From positions 80,893,696-80,957,695 of the forward strand of contig OY720643.1 of NCBI GenBank assembly GCA_963169105.1: DNA of 64,000 bases. Direction: 5' to 3'. The position numbers and the translations under genes were made by a program. The notes beneath the pieces are model-generated. The model was given only the letters and a program-made list of their open reading frames with translations. It was not told the origin of the DNA and did no database searches. Source of the DNA: Ceriagrion tenellum. Taxonomy: Eukaryota > Arthropoda > Insecta > Odonata > Coenagrionidae. Of this stretch, positions 1 to 12,420 are shown in pieces; the stretch's first letter is position 1; every line of letters begins with the position of its first letter.

Positions 1-1590
1 GCACATACAGGCCTCACTCATTCAAAAGATGTCAACTAGGATCCTAAAAAATGGACTAGTAAAAAAAATGAGAGATCCAATCTATCAATTTTCCTTTAAT
101 TTGGAACATATTGTACAGCATCATAAAAAGGCAGCTAGTTCATCCGATATCTTCATCAACAAGTCGACAGTTCATTCTATAGCACCAGAAAAAAGTTTCA
201 GGCGCAAGTTTAACTTCTTTTGAGCTGCTAAACTTCCTTTGAGCAGAGAAATAGTAAAGCGAAGAGAAAGAAATGCAGCCAGCACCGGAAATTACTAGGT
301 CATTCCATGCCTAGACTTATGGCTTTATTGCTTAAGAAACGTGATGTGCACTATAACGACGAAAACGTGCGGGAAAAGAGAAAAGCGCTGGCTGTTAGTG
401 ACAAGTATTGCCGTCATGATATTTGAGTGCACGAAAAATTGTAGAGGGACCCATTTCTTTCAGCAGTTAACTTATTGTTATTGTAGTAGCCAGTCACATT
501 AAAAGGACATAGGCGCAAGTGTTAAATACATTATAGTTTCTCAATTGAATTTTCAGGCCAAAGAAATGCAATTAGAGATGGCTCGAATAAAAACATTTGA
601 AGAAAGATTTTCTCAAAAATTAAATATATAAAACCTGATAATTTTCTGTATAGGTTAAATTATATGCTTATTTAACAAATTTACTTTATTATGTAAGTAA
701 CTTATTACACATAATGCGCCAAAAAAACAGAGAATTCTGTACTCCAATCTTCAATTTACTGTTCTTCGAATATTGTTGTATTTAAAAATTTTAATTACTG
801 AAATAACAAAAGAAAATTTCAATATAAATAGATAAGCTTGTACTTAAAATTAGCTAAAAATGAAAAAAATTAATGCTTTATTGGGATAGTTTAACTAATG
901 AAATCACCTTTTGTTCAGAAATATATAAAAAATGGTATGCAAGGTATACCAAATTAATAATCCTTAATTTTTCTAGTTTTGATGCTATCTTTTTTTTATT
1001 TGAGCTGGTAGTTAAGTCATAACGACCTAAGTTTAGAATGTTGGACATAATAAACCGAATAATACTATGTACAAGAGATATTATCACATACAAAGGATTA
1101 TTCTAGAATGTCATTACTTCGCGCTCTTAACTGTACCTCCTGTAGGTTTGCATCAATTTTCTTAGTACGTGAAAAAACTACGAATGTATGTTAAACGTCA
1201 AATATAATGGACACGTACGTAGAATTAAAATCAACCAGAAAGAAAGTATTGAATTCACCAAATCAAAGGAAAATTTATTTTCCCCATTAGTGATATGAGT
1301 AATTGAAATTTTGAAGGAATTCAGTGGTCATATGGAAGATCAACACATTGCTAAAAACCAATCTTCAGGTTGATTACTACTGCATGTTACGGCGAAGATA
1401 ATCAATAGTTTTAACTTTGGTCGAATGAAACATTGGCATATGATTTCACTAGCGAATTGAGTTTAAGTATCCGTGAATTTGAAGACTAGCAGTTCAATAC
1501 GAAGGTAAAGCGATATATATTCTTTTGATTGTATCAAACGTTTTCACCGCATTGCGAGTGAAATTTTTATTCACTGTCGAAAGAGCGGAT
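1..1590. other. AT-rich non-coding stretch
   Basis: Unique-looking AT-rich DNA. Short open frames at 29-223 and 878-1093 (minus) show no recognisable domain or neighbouring exon. No inverted or tandem repeat structure was seen. Confidence 0.5.
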
Positions 1591-1594
1591 AACA

Positions 1595-1925
1595 CCAGTG
1601 CCGAAAGATGTGTGCAACCTCCTGGTTTTCATATCATATCCACGCTGGCCATTCGTTAAACGCCGTCGAGCGAAAAACCGCGCGGCCCCCGATCGCCTGA
1701 CGATAATCTCGACTCTCAGTTACAGGCAGTATTTTTCGAGCCGGCGGGAAAGAATTCATTCTCCCGGAGGGGAAGAGCTTCCTTCCGCGGAATAAACATG
1801 CAACGAAGGCGGAAGGAGGGGAGGAGAAGGATAATGGCCGGAGGAATCCATAATGGGGCGAGAGCGCAGAATAAAGGGCCTTTAAGAGGATGTTCTTCTG
1901 GGGTAGAGAGCGCTGTATATTAGAT
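1595..1925. other. GC/CpG-rich patch
   Basis: Base composition changes abruptly from AT-rich flanks to CpG-rich sequence (for example around 1670-1700 and 1735-1770), then to a GGA-rich run to about 1900. It contains a 65-codon open frame that resembles nothing I recognise. It may be an unmethylated or regulatory patch or an old repeat; no TATA box or Inr pair is convincing. It is one of several such blocks in the window. Confidence 0.35.
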
Positions 1926-2879
1926 AGTAGGGAAGGAAATTATATATCGATTTACCTGTAAACCCCGAATACTTTCTCGATATGTCGATACATATACAGA
2001 ATATCCAAAACATGCATCGATACATGAGATGTTCAAGGAAAAAATTATGTAATTATGTACTGTGCCATACATCAGTCCTATACGATAAAGCAGAACCATA
2101 AGAATGTTCTTGTTTGAAGTAATTCTTTTACTCTAGATCCAACATTTTTCCGGAGTAGAACGGCGTTCAGTGTTTTACTTTTCATCTCTTTCACTCTAGA
2201 TCACATTTTCATAAATATGCGATTTTTTATGAGTGTCTTGCTCTCAACGGCACGAGCTTCTCAGATACCTCATCGTCTCATCTGTTTGTTACTCCTTGAG
2301 CTTGCTACGGCGTTCAAATTTTTTTGCTAAAATTTGGGTTTTCTGTCCAAGAGATTTGGCAAGGTAAAACATTGTAACGCCCACAATTTTAGCAAATGAA
2401 AATTTAAAAGCAGAACCCGACCAAAAATGGACATTCTCTTTCCAAGCAACGTATTTCATTCAAATTTTTACAATTTTTTTTTATTGTCATGGTCCATTGC
2501 TTAGTTAAACAGTAAAACCTGATTCATTCAAATGATTGCAAGGAATTACTTACCTGTTTTTGAATATTACAGATTTGATAAATTTTGATCATGTATTCAA
2601 TAAAATTTATTCTTGTCAGCTTGTATTTTGAGTGGTGACTGAGAATTGCAAAGATAGTGACAAATTTAGAGTCTGACCTATGTGACATAATGTTGTAGAT
2701 AATTAGTACATTATATCAGATCAAATGAATAAAACTAGGGAAATAGGCTGCAGAATATACAGTGTTTTAATGTTGATTTTAATGCGGCAAAAATGGCCTT
2801 GTATAGGTCTTACTTCGTACCTTTTATATAATATAGCTTATAAACTTGTACACTATCAAGTAGATACATCGGCAGAATA
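1926..2879. other. AT-rich non-coding stretch
   Basis: AT-rich sequence with several ATCGATA-type words near 1945-2030. No gene or defined repeat was recognised. Confidence 0.45.
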
Positions 2880-3216
2880 CAAGCCAACCAAATGAAATTC
2901 CTAAGGACGATGGTACAGATTACAGAATTTACAGGCAGAAAAATGAAGACATTAGAAAACAGGTTGGATGCAAAATATCATTAATTGAAAAAGTCAGGAG
3001 ATCCAGGCTGAGATGGTATGTTCATGTGATGAGGATGGAACAGACCAGAAGAGCTAAGGTATATCAGGGGAGAGAAGAGCGGGCTGACCAAGAAGGAAGT
3101 GGATCGACCAACTAATACAAGACATTCAACTGAGAGGGAGCTCTTGGGAGGAAGTTCAACATCAACAAACATACCAAGATAGGAGCAGATGGAAGAGGCT
3201 GATAGACAACACCCAG
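2880..3216 (+). pseudogene. LINE endonuclease/reverse-transcriptase C-terminal fragment, frameshifted
   Basis: This is the decayed 3' coding end of a non-LTR retrotransposon. Three plus-strand frames give successive pieces of one protein tail. Frame one, from 2892, reads MKFLRTMVQIT. Frame two, from 2933, reads through QVG and LIEKVRRSRLRWYVHVMRM. Frame three, from 3088, reads PRRKWIDQLIQDIQLRGSSW followed by EEVQHQQTYQDRSRWKRLI. The RLRWYGHVMRM, GRPRKRWIDQIQEDI and YQDRSRWRRL-type motifs are characteristic of the region after the reverse-transcriptase domain in many arthropod LINE polyproteins. At least two frameshifts separate the pieces, and the endonuclease and catalytic RT domains are absent, so it is 5'-truncated and dead. 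The clade (RTE/BovB-like or a relative) cannot be fixed from this tail. Confidence 0.82.
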
Positions 3217-5185
3217 GAAACTGGAGTTGCTACTAAATGATGTTGATAATAATGATATTGTTGATTTTACCGCGATCACGTAAAGACCGTAATGACTTCT
3301 AACACGAACTGGACATGTATAAGCCGAAAGATTAAAGTAGTTGTATAGCAGATTGGCTTACTAATTCTTGTATCTTTACCTACAACGAAAAACTGACATC
3401 ACATTCCGCACGATCCCTGCATCGTACTTGAATCTCGTTTATGTAGTTGGACTATACATCAATACAAATAGTTTATCTAGTATTTCTACCGTACCTATAG
3501 CATTGGTGAAAGTTACTGGCACATAAAAAGGCATGTTGGTGATAACTAGCCACGAGACAAATACCCTAGAGGTAGATTCCAGGGTAATATATGGAAAAGG
3601 ATGGTTCCTAGCTAAATGTGACCAATGTGAAACAACCCAGCGATCCTTGATACCAAATAAATTAAAATTTGCGCCATTTCCCTGCTTCAGGTACCATTTT
3701 ATCTTGTGTTAAAAATTTAATAAAGGACGTTTGTGTAACATCCATATTTTAACCTAATATATGACAAAATTATTCAGGTAGTGTTTTTGCTTCTATTTTA
3801 TCAGTTGAATAATTGGAGCTATGCAATTTGATGACCAAAATATCAAACGTGGACTTAATGCAGATCATAACCTAAACATCATCAAAGAAGTTCCTCTCAA
3901 ATAAAAACATTTAAAAGTGGAGCGGAATTTGTAATCATAACTTTTCCCTATCAAGTAAAGTATCTTCTCCTTACTTGAATTAATTAGCGATTTACATCCT
4001 TCTCAATTAATTATTAATGTAATATGAAAAGTCATCATTATATATTCCAAGAAAGCCACTTATGTTGAAACATATTGCTCTTAGTAAGCCTTCCGATTAT
4101 TCAGAAAGACACCTCTGCGGGGACAGCGATACCCGAACGCTTCGGGAATCGAAGACCCGCTTTGAAATTGATACTTAAAGGAGACGACACACAGCAGCAA
4201 GAACACTCTTAAGGTTACACAAAGGATATCCACCCCAAGAGAGTTACGAGAGCCAAATTAAGGACTAACCTCGTTAAAAAGGATCCTCTCAGAAACTAAA
4301 TGGATTACTAATGAATGCAATCCTCCACATCTAATTCGGCTTAATTTAATTCGTGCACATTACAAAAAGGAGAAAAGTTTTTTGGTTCCTTACGTATTCA
4401 TTCACTATTTAGACACCTCACACAACCATATTTGAATTATAATTTCAGAGTGCTTAAAATATGGAACTGACAACTTCTGGACGCATGATACTCGAAAATG
4501 AATCGTATCTTGACTTCAATAGTATTAGAAATACCAGATTATTTTATCTTCCACGGATATACAGATTAGGAAATATCTGATCTGGACCGCGGTTTGCAAA
4601 TGCTACCTTTTAACTAAGGGATAGTTGATGGTAATTTGGAATCACGATGCAGCCAGTCATCATTCTTCCTGATCAGTTTAATTAGCTAAACTCAAGTCAT
4701 TCCAAATTACTGCACATTATCTCACCAATTAATAATCTTCAGAAGCCGATGATTGTTGCCAAATACAAAAGTATTTTTCAAGCTGTAGATGAAACCACAT
4801 AACAAGACTATGACCCAAGAAAAAGGGAGTTAACATTTAAAAGTGATAGATAAAGGATGAAATCTACAGTCATTTGACACAGTGCCAAGGATTTCTTTCT
4901 TTTTACATCGATATATTAAATTCACATCTTCTTTAGCGTTATTTCAGTCGTGATAAAGATGTGTGTCCATTATAAAAATCTTATTGCCCAACGATGTTAT
5001 TATCCGGTATCAATAAAAGCTTTGGGAAAGTGAATTCTAGTATAATATTCATCAATATTCTCTCAATGGTCATGCCACATTTACTGAATTCATTATGTCT
5101 GCATATTCAGCAACACCGCCGAAAGAAGAAGACCTCGAATATATTTTAGGTATGTTGCATAAAACATCGACGTAAATATAGGCTG
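3217..5185. other. AT-rich non-coding stretch
   Basis: About 2 kb of AT-rich sequence directly after the LINE tail. No coding frame, tRNA-like sequence or inverted repeat was recognised. Confidence 0.45.
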
Positions 5186-5590
5186 CTATCTAGCACCGTA
5201 ATCGACACCTAAAAATTGTAGCAGAATGAAGTATGAAAAGAATTGGTATTCCCAATCACTATTTTCTTATCTCAGGGATACTAAACTCGGTAGTAAAATC
5301 GATGATTTGTTTTATTATTAGTTATTATAAGTAAATTACTTTCATTAAAAAGGTGACATTTATATCATGAGGTTCTTCGATAAAAATTAACTGACCTAAA
5401 AAACATAAAGATTGTAGTAGAATGAAGTATGAAAAACCGATCTGAAATGTAAATTGTAAGTTAATCTAATCGTAAACTTGTAAAATCTAATTGTTAACAT
5501 AAATTATAATCATTAAAAATGGTTTTACAAAAGGTCTTTTATATCATTAGAGTTATCAAACCAAAATAGTCAACTAAAAGTACTATGAAG
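5186..5590 (+). repeat. Decayed direct-repeat cluster
   Basis: The phrase AGAATGAAGTATGAAAA follows an ATTGTAG word near 5215-5240 and recurs near 5413-5435. A second shared segment (CATTAAAAA, then TTTATATCAT, then a CTAAAA end) appears at about 5344-5400 and 5512-5580. The spacing of roughly 170-190 bp suggests two or three very diverged tandem units. Alignment by eye is approximate. Confidence 0.4.
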
Positions 5591-6295
5591 TCAAAAAGTA
5601 GATATTTCACTATTGATATGACATATATATTTAAGAATTTTTCGACTCACATGTATCAGTTTCTTTAACGTAAAATAATTTTAAAGGGTGTCTAGTGATA
5701 TAAGAGTTTTTAAATTCTTTGGATTCTCCATGATGGATTTACCACCCTCCCTAACCGATAGACCGCAAAAAGGTTATCTATAATTCAAATATTTTATTTC
5801 AGCCACATCATATTTTTGCCAAAACCCCGCCAAAAAATGCTGAAACCAATACATTAAAGCCAAAAGTGCATAAAAAACGATACAATTTTACAAATTATTT
5901 TTCACAAATTAAATTACAATTAAAAAATGTCACACTGACATATACCGAATATTGCTTTAAAGGAAAGTATATGGCCATACGCAGTCCTGAATAGTTACTT
6001 CGCCCTTTATAGACGTGTCGCATATCTTCTGCTGATAATAGCGACTGGGCAATGGACCCGCTGTAGTCAGAGCTTTAGCTTCCTTGCTATGAAGACTGCA
6101 CGCACAAAAGCGATGTTAATTAGTGAAATCGTCTTTTTGATTAACTTTGATCAGTCGTTGAGCATAATGACGTAAATCACTGAATTTGTTAAACAATCTC
6201 TCTCACTATAACGATAATTTCCTGAGTTCTTCATGCTTAACAAAATTCCTGACAATTTAAAGTTTTCCAGGTTTTTCTTGACGATCGCTAGCTTG
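5591..6295. other. AT-rich non-coding stretch
   Basis: No gene or repeat was recognised here. The flank at about 6286-6300 runs into the A/T tail of the adjacent minus-strand SINE. Confidence 0.45.
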
Positions 6296-6480
6296 TTTTA
6301 TTTATTATTACAACCCCGAACACAGCGCATTTGGCCAATTTATTTCTGGTGAACAACAACAACAGCAGACGAACACAAACTCCCACGCCCTGAGCAGTGA
6401 TAATTGCACCCAGGCGGCATTCGAACCCGCGACCCTCGGGTTTGCAGGCGAGGACTTTACCTGGTCGCCACCGGGGCCGG
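6296..6480 (-). mobile_element. tRNA-derived SINE, copy 1
   Basis: Read on the minus strand, the element starts near 6480 with a tRNA-like head (GGCCCCGGTGGCGACCAGGT). It passes a B-box-like segment at about 6417-6430 (GGGTTCGAATGCC, one base off the consensus) and a short GTTGTTGTTGTT-containing body, and ends in an AATAAATAAA-type tail near 6300. The same body words (TGGCCAAAT, GCTGT, TTCGGGG) occur in the same order in the plus-strand copy at 18.2 kb, so this is a dispersed family. The head marks it as RNA polymerase III transcribed and LINE-mobilised. No clear target-site duplication was found. Confidence 0.85.
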
Positions 6481-6739
6481 CAAATGCTTGGCTTTTAAAA
6501 TTTCGACGCGCACATTTTAACTACGCTGAAAAATAAGTAGATATTTACTATTTACTCCACGAATATACTTCATAATTTCTTCGATGCGCACATCTCACAT
6601 ATTCGACTTGACGGTGAATACTTTTCCAAATATTTTACGCACAAATTTTACAATTTATTCCACGCCGTGGCCACATCGTCACATACTCACGGCGAGCTGT
6701 GTCCCGGGTACCTCGTGAGCCTACGCGGCTCCATCACCT
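6481..6739. other. Non-coding spacer
   Basis: Mixed-composition spacer between the SINE and the GA-rich block; nothing recognised. Confidence 0.4.
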
Positions 6740-7300
6740 TTAAGGGCTTTGAAATGTAATAGAATTTTTTAGGCGGGAGTGGCAAGCAAAGGCAGAAGGG
6801 GATGATGGGAAGGAGAGAGAGAGAGAGGGGGAGGGAGAAGAGACGGCAGAAATGTGGACCAATCTTGGGTCTCCTCGCTCACAGACCGGGAGGCGGAGGA
6901 GTAGGAAGGAAAAATATAAAAATTGAAAATGAAAAAAGGAGCGAAATGAAGGGATGAGGCGACTGGAGCGCCGTGAAAGAAGCAGAGGCGGGCGGCGAGT
7001 CACATTAAAGCGCGCGCGAGATGGGAGAGGGGGTGATGACACCAACGGAAAGATGAGAGCAGAGTCACTCCTCCTTTCCCACTTAGTCAGTCCGATGGGA
7101 GGATGAGAGGAGTTCATTACGAAGCAATGGACGGAATTCGGGTGACGGAGGAGAGTTAGACGCCCTGACCGTCAACTTCAACGCGAAACAGGAGTGCTCG
7201 GGGAAATCGGGAATTAAAAACTGAAAATGGTAGAAGGTGGATGGCTCACGTGACCCAGCGGGGAGAAACTTCGGTGGGAGGGCGTGGAATAGCACTAGAA
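6740..7300. other. GA-rich and CpG-rich block
   Basis: The plus strand is strongly purine-rich, with a GAGAGAGAGAGAG run near 6811-6827 and a GCGCGCGCGAG stretch near 7011-7020. Overlapping minus-strand open frames (6740-7117 and 7083-7394) are serine/proline-rich. They follow from the strand composition rather than from a protein family I can name. GA runs could bind GAGA-type factors if this is regulatory DNA, but no core promoter can be assigned. Confidence 0.4.
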
Positions 7301-7599
7301 AATGGGAGGTTTCCATTAAGGCGATGTCCGCTCGACCGGTGGAATTTGTCATGATTTCCAGACCCAATATATCCTTAAAACTTATATAATCCACTTGGAT
7401 GTTTCAGAACATAAATAATAGACCTTATCCAGAGGATCTGTATCTGTATCCCAAATAATAAAATTTTTCCTCGATGTATAAATATATCACCGTGTAATCA
7501 GCAAGGAGTAAGACATATTTTTACCTTTTATAACTACTCACTGTGCTGAAAAATTGTAAACAGGGAGATGAATCAATCCTTCTTCAATCAAAAGGCTAA

Positions 7600-8035
7600 G
7601 GGGCCATTCATGTATTACGTAAGACGTTTTTTGGGGGGGTATTATCTTACTTTGTCTTATGGAGAGGGTGGAAGGGGATCTGGAGCCAATTTTCGAAGAT
7701 TTTTGTCCGTCTTAAAACACTGTATCGTTTCCAAATAATCGTTATTGTTGTTCACAACTTCATCAGCTGTGGTACTGTTACGCTCTTAACGTTAATGACT
7801 ACGGTACTCCAACACTGCATAATCATACGATATCCAGTGCTCAAAGTTGTACGATGGCTTCTATGGAAAGATGAAACAGCAGAAAGCGAGCATTTAAGAA
7901 GAGTAGATACAATAATCTAACATCTTATGAAAGAATGAGAGGCAAGGGAAGTTGGGAAAATCTTACGATGTCTCCCATAGAAGAGTAGAGGTCAAAAATG
8001 GCATACATCGTATAACGTAATACTTGAACGGCCCC
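7600..8035. mobile_element. PIF/Harbinger-like MITE with GGGGCC terminal inverted repeats
   Basis: The left end reads GGGGCCATTCATGTATTACG. The reverse complement of the right end reads GGGGCCGTTCAAGTATTACG, and the match continues to about 27 bp with four mismatches. The 436-bp element is flanked on both sides by TAA (7597-7599 and 8036-8038), matching the 3-bp TWA target duplication of PIF/Harbinger elements. No transposase frame lies inside, so it is non-autonomous. Superfamily assignment rests on the duplication length and is an inference. Confidence 0.75.
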
Positions 8036-8038
8036 TAA

Positions 8039-11000
8039 GTAACAGCTATCACGATTGAAAGGTACATTATCTAATTGTTCATTATCAACAAGCTTCCTGA
8101 GTGGTTTTCGGCGATGAATTGCTCGAATGGTGACGAAAATAATTCAGCTTTTCCTCACAGGCCTTCGGTCTGCGCTGCCTGATCCTACGCGCAGGAACCT
8201 GGGCAACAACTTAACAGGTGATAGTTGACTTAAAATTAGTGTAGATCGAAATTTATCAGCACACTTGAGCAAGCATGTGCAATGAAGAGACCAACGGTAT
8301 GTGCAAGTGATACGTGTTCTAACCTGGCAGCACGTAGTGTTCTGTTCACAGCTAATTATTAGTGCATGTTATCCAAATCCTTCAAAATAAGTATTTTCTT
8401 AGGTAAGATTGTTAGCACAGAATAATTGAAACTATAACATGAACCATTCCGGGCGTATTCATGTAAAATTAACAAAAAAAATCATCCAACCCGTCCGCAT
8501 ATATTGTCGTTCTTGTGTTACAAGGCACACATCAACTCTGGATTATTTATGCCTTGTCTGCCTTGTCTAATACATAGGATTTGAAACTAATGATATGTAG
8601 TTACGTGAGCATCAAATTAGTACGAATAGAAATGTCTCTCAACCTTCTTTTGCTCCAAACGTTAAAAAAAATATAACTGCCATAATTGCCAATAAAAAGC
8701 ACTTATAGAGGGAACAAACACATGGAATTAACTCCTCTGTTTGAACGAAATTCTTATACTCATACCCAGAGAATGCTACCGACCGACCAAACACGTCGCT
8801 AGCCCACATCGTTCCATTCAACGTCATTCATGACCTTTGAAATTATGTTTTGTGCACAAATCAGCACTTTATTGAGCGCTCGAAATTTTTACTTTCGCCC
8901 CACGATGTCTAAGATCCATGTTATAGATAAATACTCTTAAATACTGCCTGCATCCTATGTAAGTACGAAACTAGAAATTCTTCTCACCTTATACAGCTTC
9001 CAGTTTTCTAACCTGTGCCTTTGAGTAGGGTGAAAGATGCATCTCCCACCACTTCAACCCAATGTAAGTGCAATTTTCAAATGCCAATAAAGAATTTTGG
9101 TCACGCTAATAAGAACGATAATTAGTGCTCTTTGAAGAATAGCGCAAACACCACGCTTTCTTTTTGTTCAACATGGGAGCAGTCAAATTTGATGGAAATG
9201 AGGAAGATGAAAACTGGAATGTGAGGAAGATGGGAAAAAATTATAAGATAAGGCTTAGCTAGAATTGAAGCAAAATTTCCATGAATCTCTCATTATGGTG
9301 GTCAATGAAAAGGTAGGCTGGCAGCAGTTGCGCTGATACATTTTTGTCAATTTTTCGCTTTTCCTCGCCACCCTCCTCGTTTTATCATAATGACTTCATC
9401 ACACATCCTTTATAATGTGCGATCTAAATATTACTGTCGTGACTTAATTCTGGGTCCTTTCCCGCATCACAATTCCCTCTAGTATTACATCCAGCAATCC
9501 ATGATAACTCAATAGATGCCTTTCAATGAGACATCTTCTGATTACGATAAATTTCCCCTATATTCTTTACTTTACTCGATTTTCAAAGTGAAAACTCGTT
9601 AAAAATCTTTACGGCGCATCACACACTTATTCGGAACGTACACATCTTTACCATCATGTCACAAATGAGTTCAATTTTCTCTATTTATCACTAACCAGGA
9701 ACCAAGTTTCACAACCGTATGAAGTAATACTCCATAAGCTTTACAATTTTCTCTGATTACACATATGCTATATTCCGAAGTTATAACTTCGTTTATTTAA
9801 AAAGTATCTCAGATCGGAGTCTAATTTTTAATAACCTTTTACCCCAATATGGTTCTGACGTAAAAATAAAAGTCAGGTGCGAGACAAATAGAAAAAGTGT
9901 AAAAAAAAGAGACGGGTATTATATCATCTCTAGCGTGAACTTGTTCTTTTATTTATTTTGGAGATAAAAATTAAAGTCCACTCCCTTTCATGGTTATTTC
10001 GAAAGTAACAGCAGCCTGCAGCCCGCCATGCAGCGTGTAATCAAAAAGTAATTTAGGGAAAAAATACTTTTTATCCTTGGAGTTCATGGGAGGGCCATAA
10101 AATTAGCGCGAAACTTTAAAGTATTAAGTACCCATCACTATAGGTATTTACAGTAGGATGATCCGACTTGCAGCCAAACAATATTGACAGAAAAGCTAAA
10201 ACATTTTGCTTAAATCAATACGCAGGCAGAATGCCTTATTACGTGGTTCATTAATAGTTAATAAATATGAAATAAGCCTTAATAATAGAAACTATGAATA
10301 AGTAAGTCTAAATAATCGGTAATATAAGATTAAAACTCGAGATTTCAACTGAATTGGAAAAATAAATTTAAGTCCATCATAAATTTACAAAATAATAGTT
10401 CATTATTTAGTAGTGAGACCTAAATGCATCAATTTCATACGAATTGTAAACAATACCTAAGTATTATTCAATTAATTAATATATGTTGTTCTAAATTACA
10501 AAAGGAAGCACCAAGATAACAACGGACAAGCTTCTGGCTTCAAGTTGAATCACATGACAAGGGTAAGACCATTTTTACATCAAATTCAATAAATTTTATG
10601 AATTTTTTCTGGACTCTGAAAGATTCCATGCAGGAGTAGAAGCCGTATTGAGTGTATCTTAAATATAATTATCGTTAAATTATTCGCAAAAGTAATGACT
10701 TGAATTTACCTCGGCAAAGTGAGAATACCTGCGGCCGTTACACCGGCATTTTTTGTCCTGCAAACATTCGCGTTTCCAGAAGTGCTTTCAAAGAGAGTCT
10801 TCTAATTCCGTGAAAGTGCGCCTTGGACACCACCTCATATAGACACCCCTTTGAATATATGCATTATCACAACACTCATTAGTACCCAATTATGCCTAAC
10901 CACCAGGATGCCTCTGAAACCGTGTCTTATCGAAACATCGCAGCAATGAGCAAACCATTTATTGCACGCAATAAAGAATTTACTAAAGTTTACCCTAGTA

Positions 11001-11520
11001 TAACGAATGATTTCATTGAGATAAATAGGCATAATTTAAACTATGCTGGGAAATTAACCGAACGTCACCTATTTTAAGGTTTGCCTCACCGTCGCAAAAC
11101 AATTGCTAACACCTGTAAAGAAGTCGTTGAGTAATTATTAAATGATTTAACATTATGGCATTCGTTTTGAGATAAACATGATCACGAATGAACGACGTGT
11201 AGTTACAACGCATCTGAATTTAGACCAGTGACTAATCCTTGGTGGATTAGAACTTGGAGTAGGCGTATTTATAGGTTGTTCTAGCATTAGTAAAAAACTG
11301 AGACTTCAGCCACTTGAACCGAAGGGTTTTGAAAACGTAAACCGCGCACCACTTCCGCAGTATCAAGCAAACTCACAATTTCATCAGCCTGCAAATAAGA
11401 ATTATACAAAAATTTGGCCAGATGTGATATCGGAAATTTAGTGTTAATAAAATTCAGCATAGCAGAGGTAGACAATGTGTGTCGGACAAGCGACCTGCTG
11501 TAAGATGCTTGAGGCGCTCT
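8039..11520. other. AT-rich non-coding stretch
   Basis: About 3.5 kb without a supportable gene or repeat. Small open frames (8639-8827, 10835-11077, 11287-11526) have no recognised motif. Confidence 0.45.
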
Positions 11521-12420
11521 AAACAACTACAAACTACCATGCGACCCTCCACATGGGCGTGTGGCAGATGGTGTTAGGTCACCAGCCGTGTAAAGATGGA
11601 AGATTTTGAATGTGAAATAGAGACGTGTATTATGGGAGTGTATTTATTGGAGCTCAGTTTCTCTTGTAGTCGCTTATTGTGCGCCGAGAGAACGGCTTTT
11701 TACCAATTCTGCATTGTATCTCCCTTATTTTTGTCTCTTCTGTCAGACCTACAGATATAGTGAGGCTTTACGACAATATTTCCTGTGTCGCCCTAAAATA
11801 CACCAGTTCTGAATACCTCAAACACCTAAAGCCAAGCGTGTAGCATTCGAGTTTCTAGGGTCTCCCACCTTAATCCCTCCACAAGTTCTGAAACACTATA
11901 TATTCGCTCGTAGCAGGTTTTAACGAAGCGTACCGCTTTACCATGTATTAAATTATTTTTTGTTAAATCTGTATGACCTGGTTCCCAAATGCAAGCATAC
12001 AATAGGAAGGCCCTCATCTTCCTATAATATGCTTAACAAAACCTAGCCTCTTTAATTCTGTGCCGCACATGTTTTGTATGTGTTCCCCACGGCATACCAG
12101 AAGTTAAGGCACTTCCAAGACATTTTAAAATATCCGACGATGTTATGTTTACTCCACCCTTAGTATAGGAATGGCGTTTGTGTGATGACTTTTGCAGGAA
12201 ACGAACTGTGGTGCATTTACTAATTTTTAATTCAAACCCGGCTCTTGGTACCACGAAACAACGTTGTAAAGGTCCGATGGCAGCACTTGTGAGTCCATGT
12301 TGTCATTTATTTCACGATAGGTGTCTGTATCATCTACAAATAATCTTAATTTACTGCAAACTCGAGAGCTTAGGTCATAAATATAAATATTGAATTAAAG
12401 TAGCCTGATTGATTGCGTCT
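11521..12420 (-). pseudogene. Jockey/CR1-like LINE reverse-transcriptase fragment with 3' end
   Basis: This is the 3' part of a non-LTR retrotransposon on the minus strand. The catalytic motif reads LFVDDTDTYREINDNMDSQV, with the F-V-D-D residues at 12340-12329. After a frameshift near 12245 come ISKCTTVRF and SSDILKCLGSALTSGMPWGT, matching the segment just after the RT palm domain. After one in-frame stop near 12034 comes the tail (YACIWEP, AVRFVKTCY, VSELVEGLRWETLE). A different frame gives the terminal KPFSRRTISDYKRN and a stop near 11660. The 3' untranslated part ends at about 11525 with CACACGCCCATGTGG on the minus strand and a GTAGTTTGTAGTTG-type short tail. Several breaks make it inactive. 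The terminal features match the LINE at 43.3-44.0 kb. Confidence 0.85.

Noticed and set aside
6740..7394. 125- and 103-codon serine/proline-rich frames
   Set aside because: They follow directly from the GA-rich plus strand; no domain was seen.
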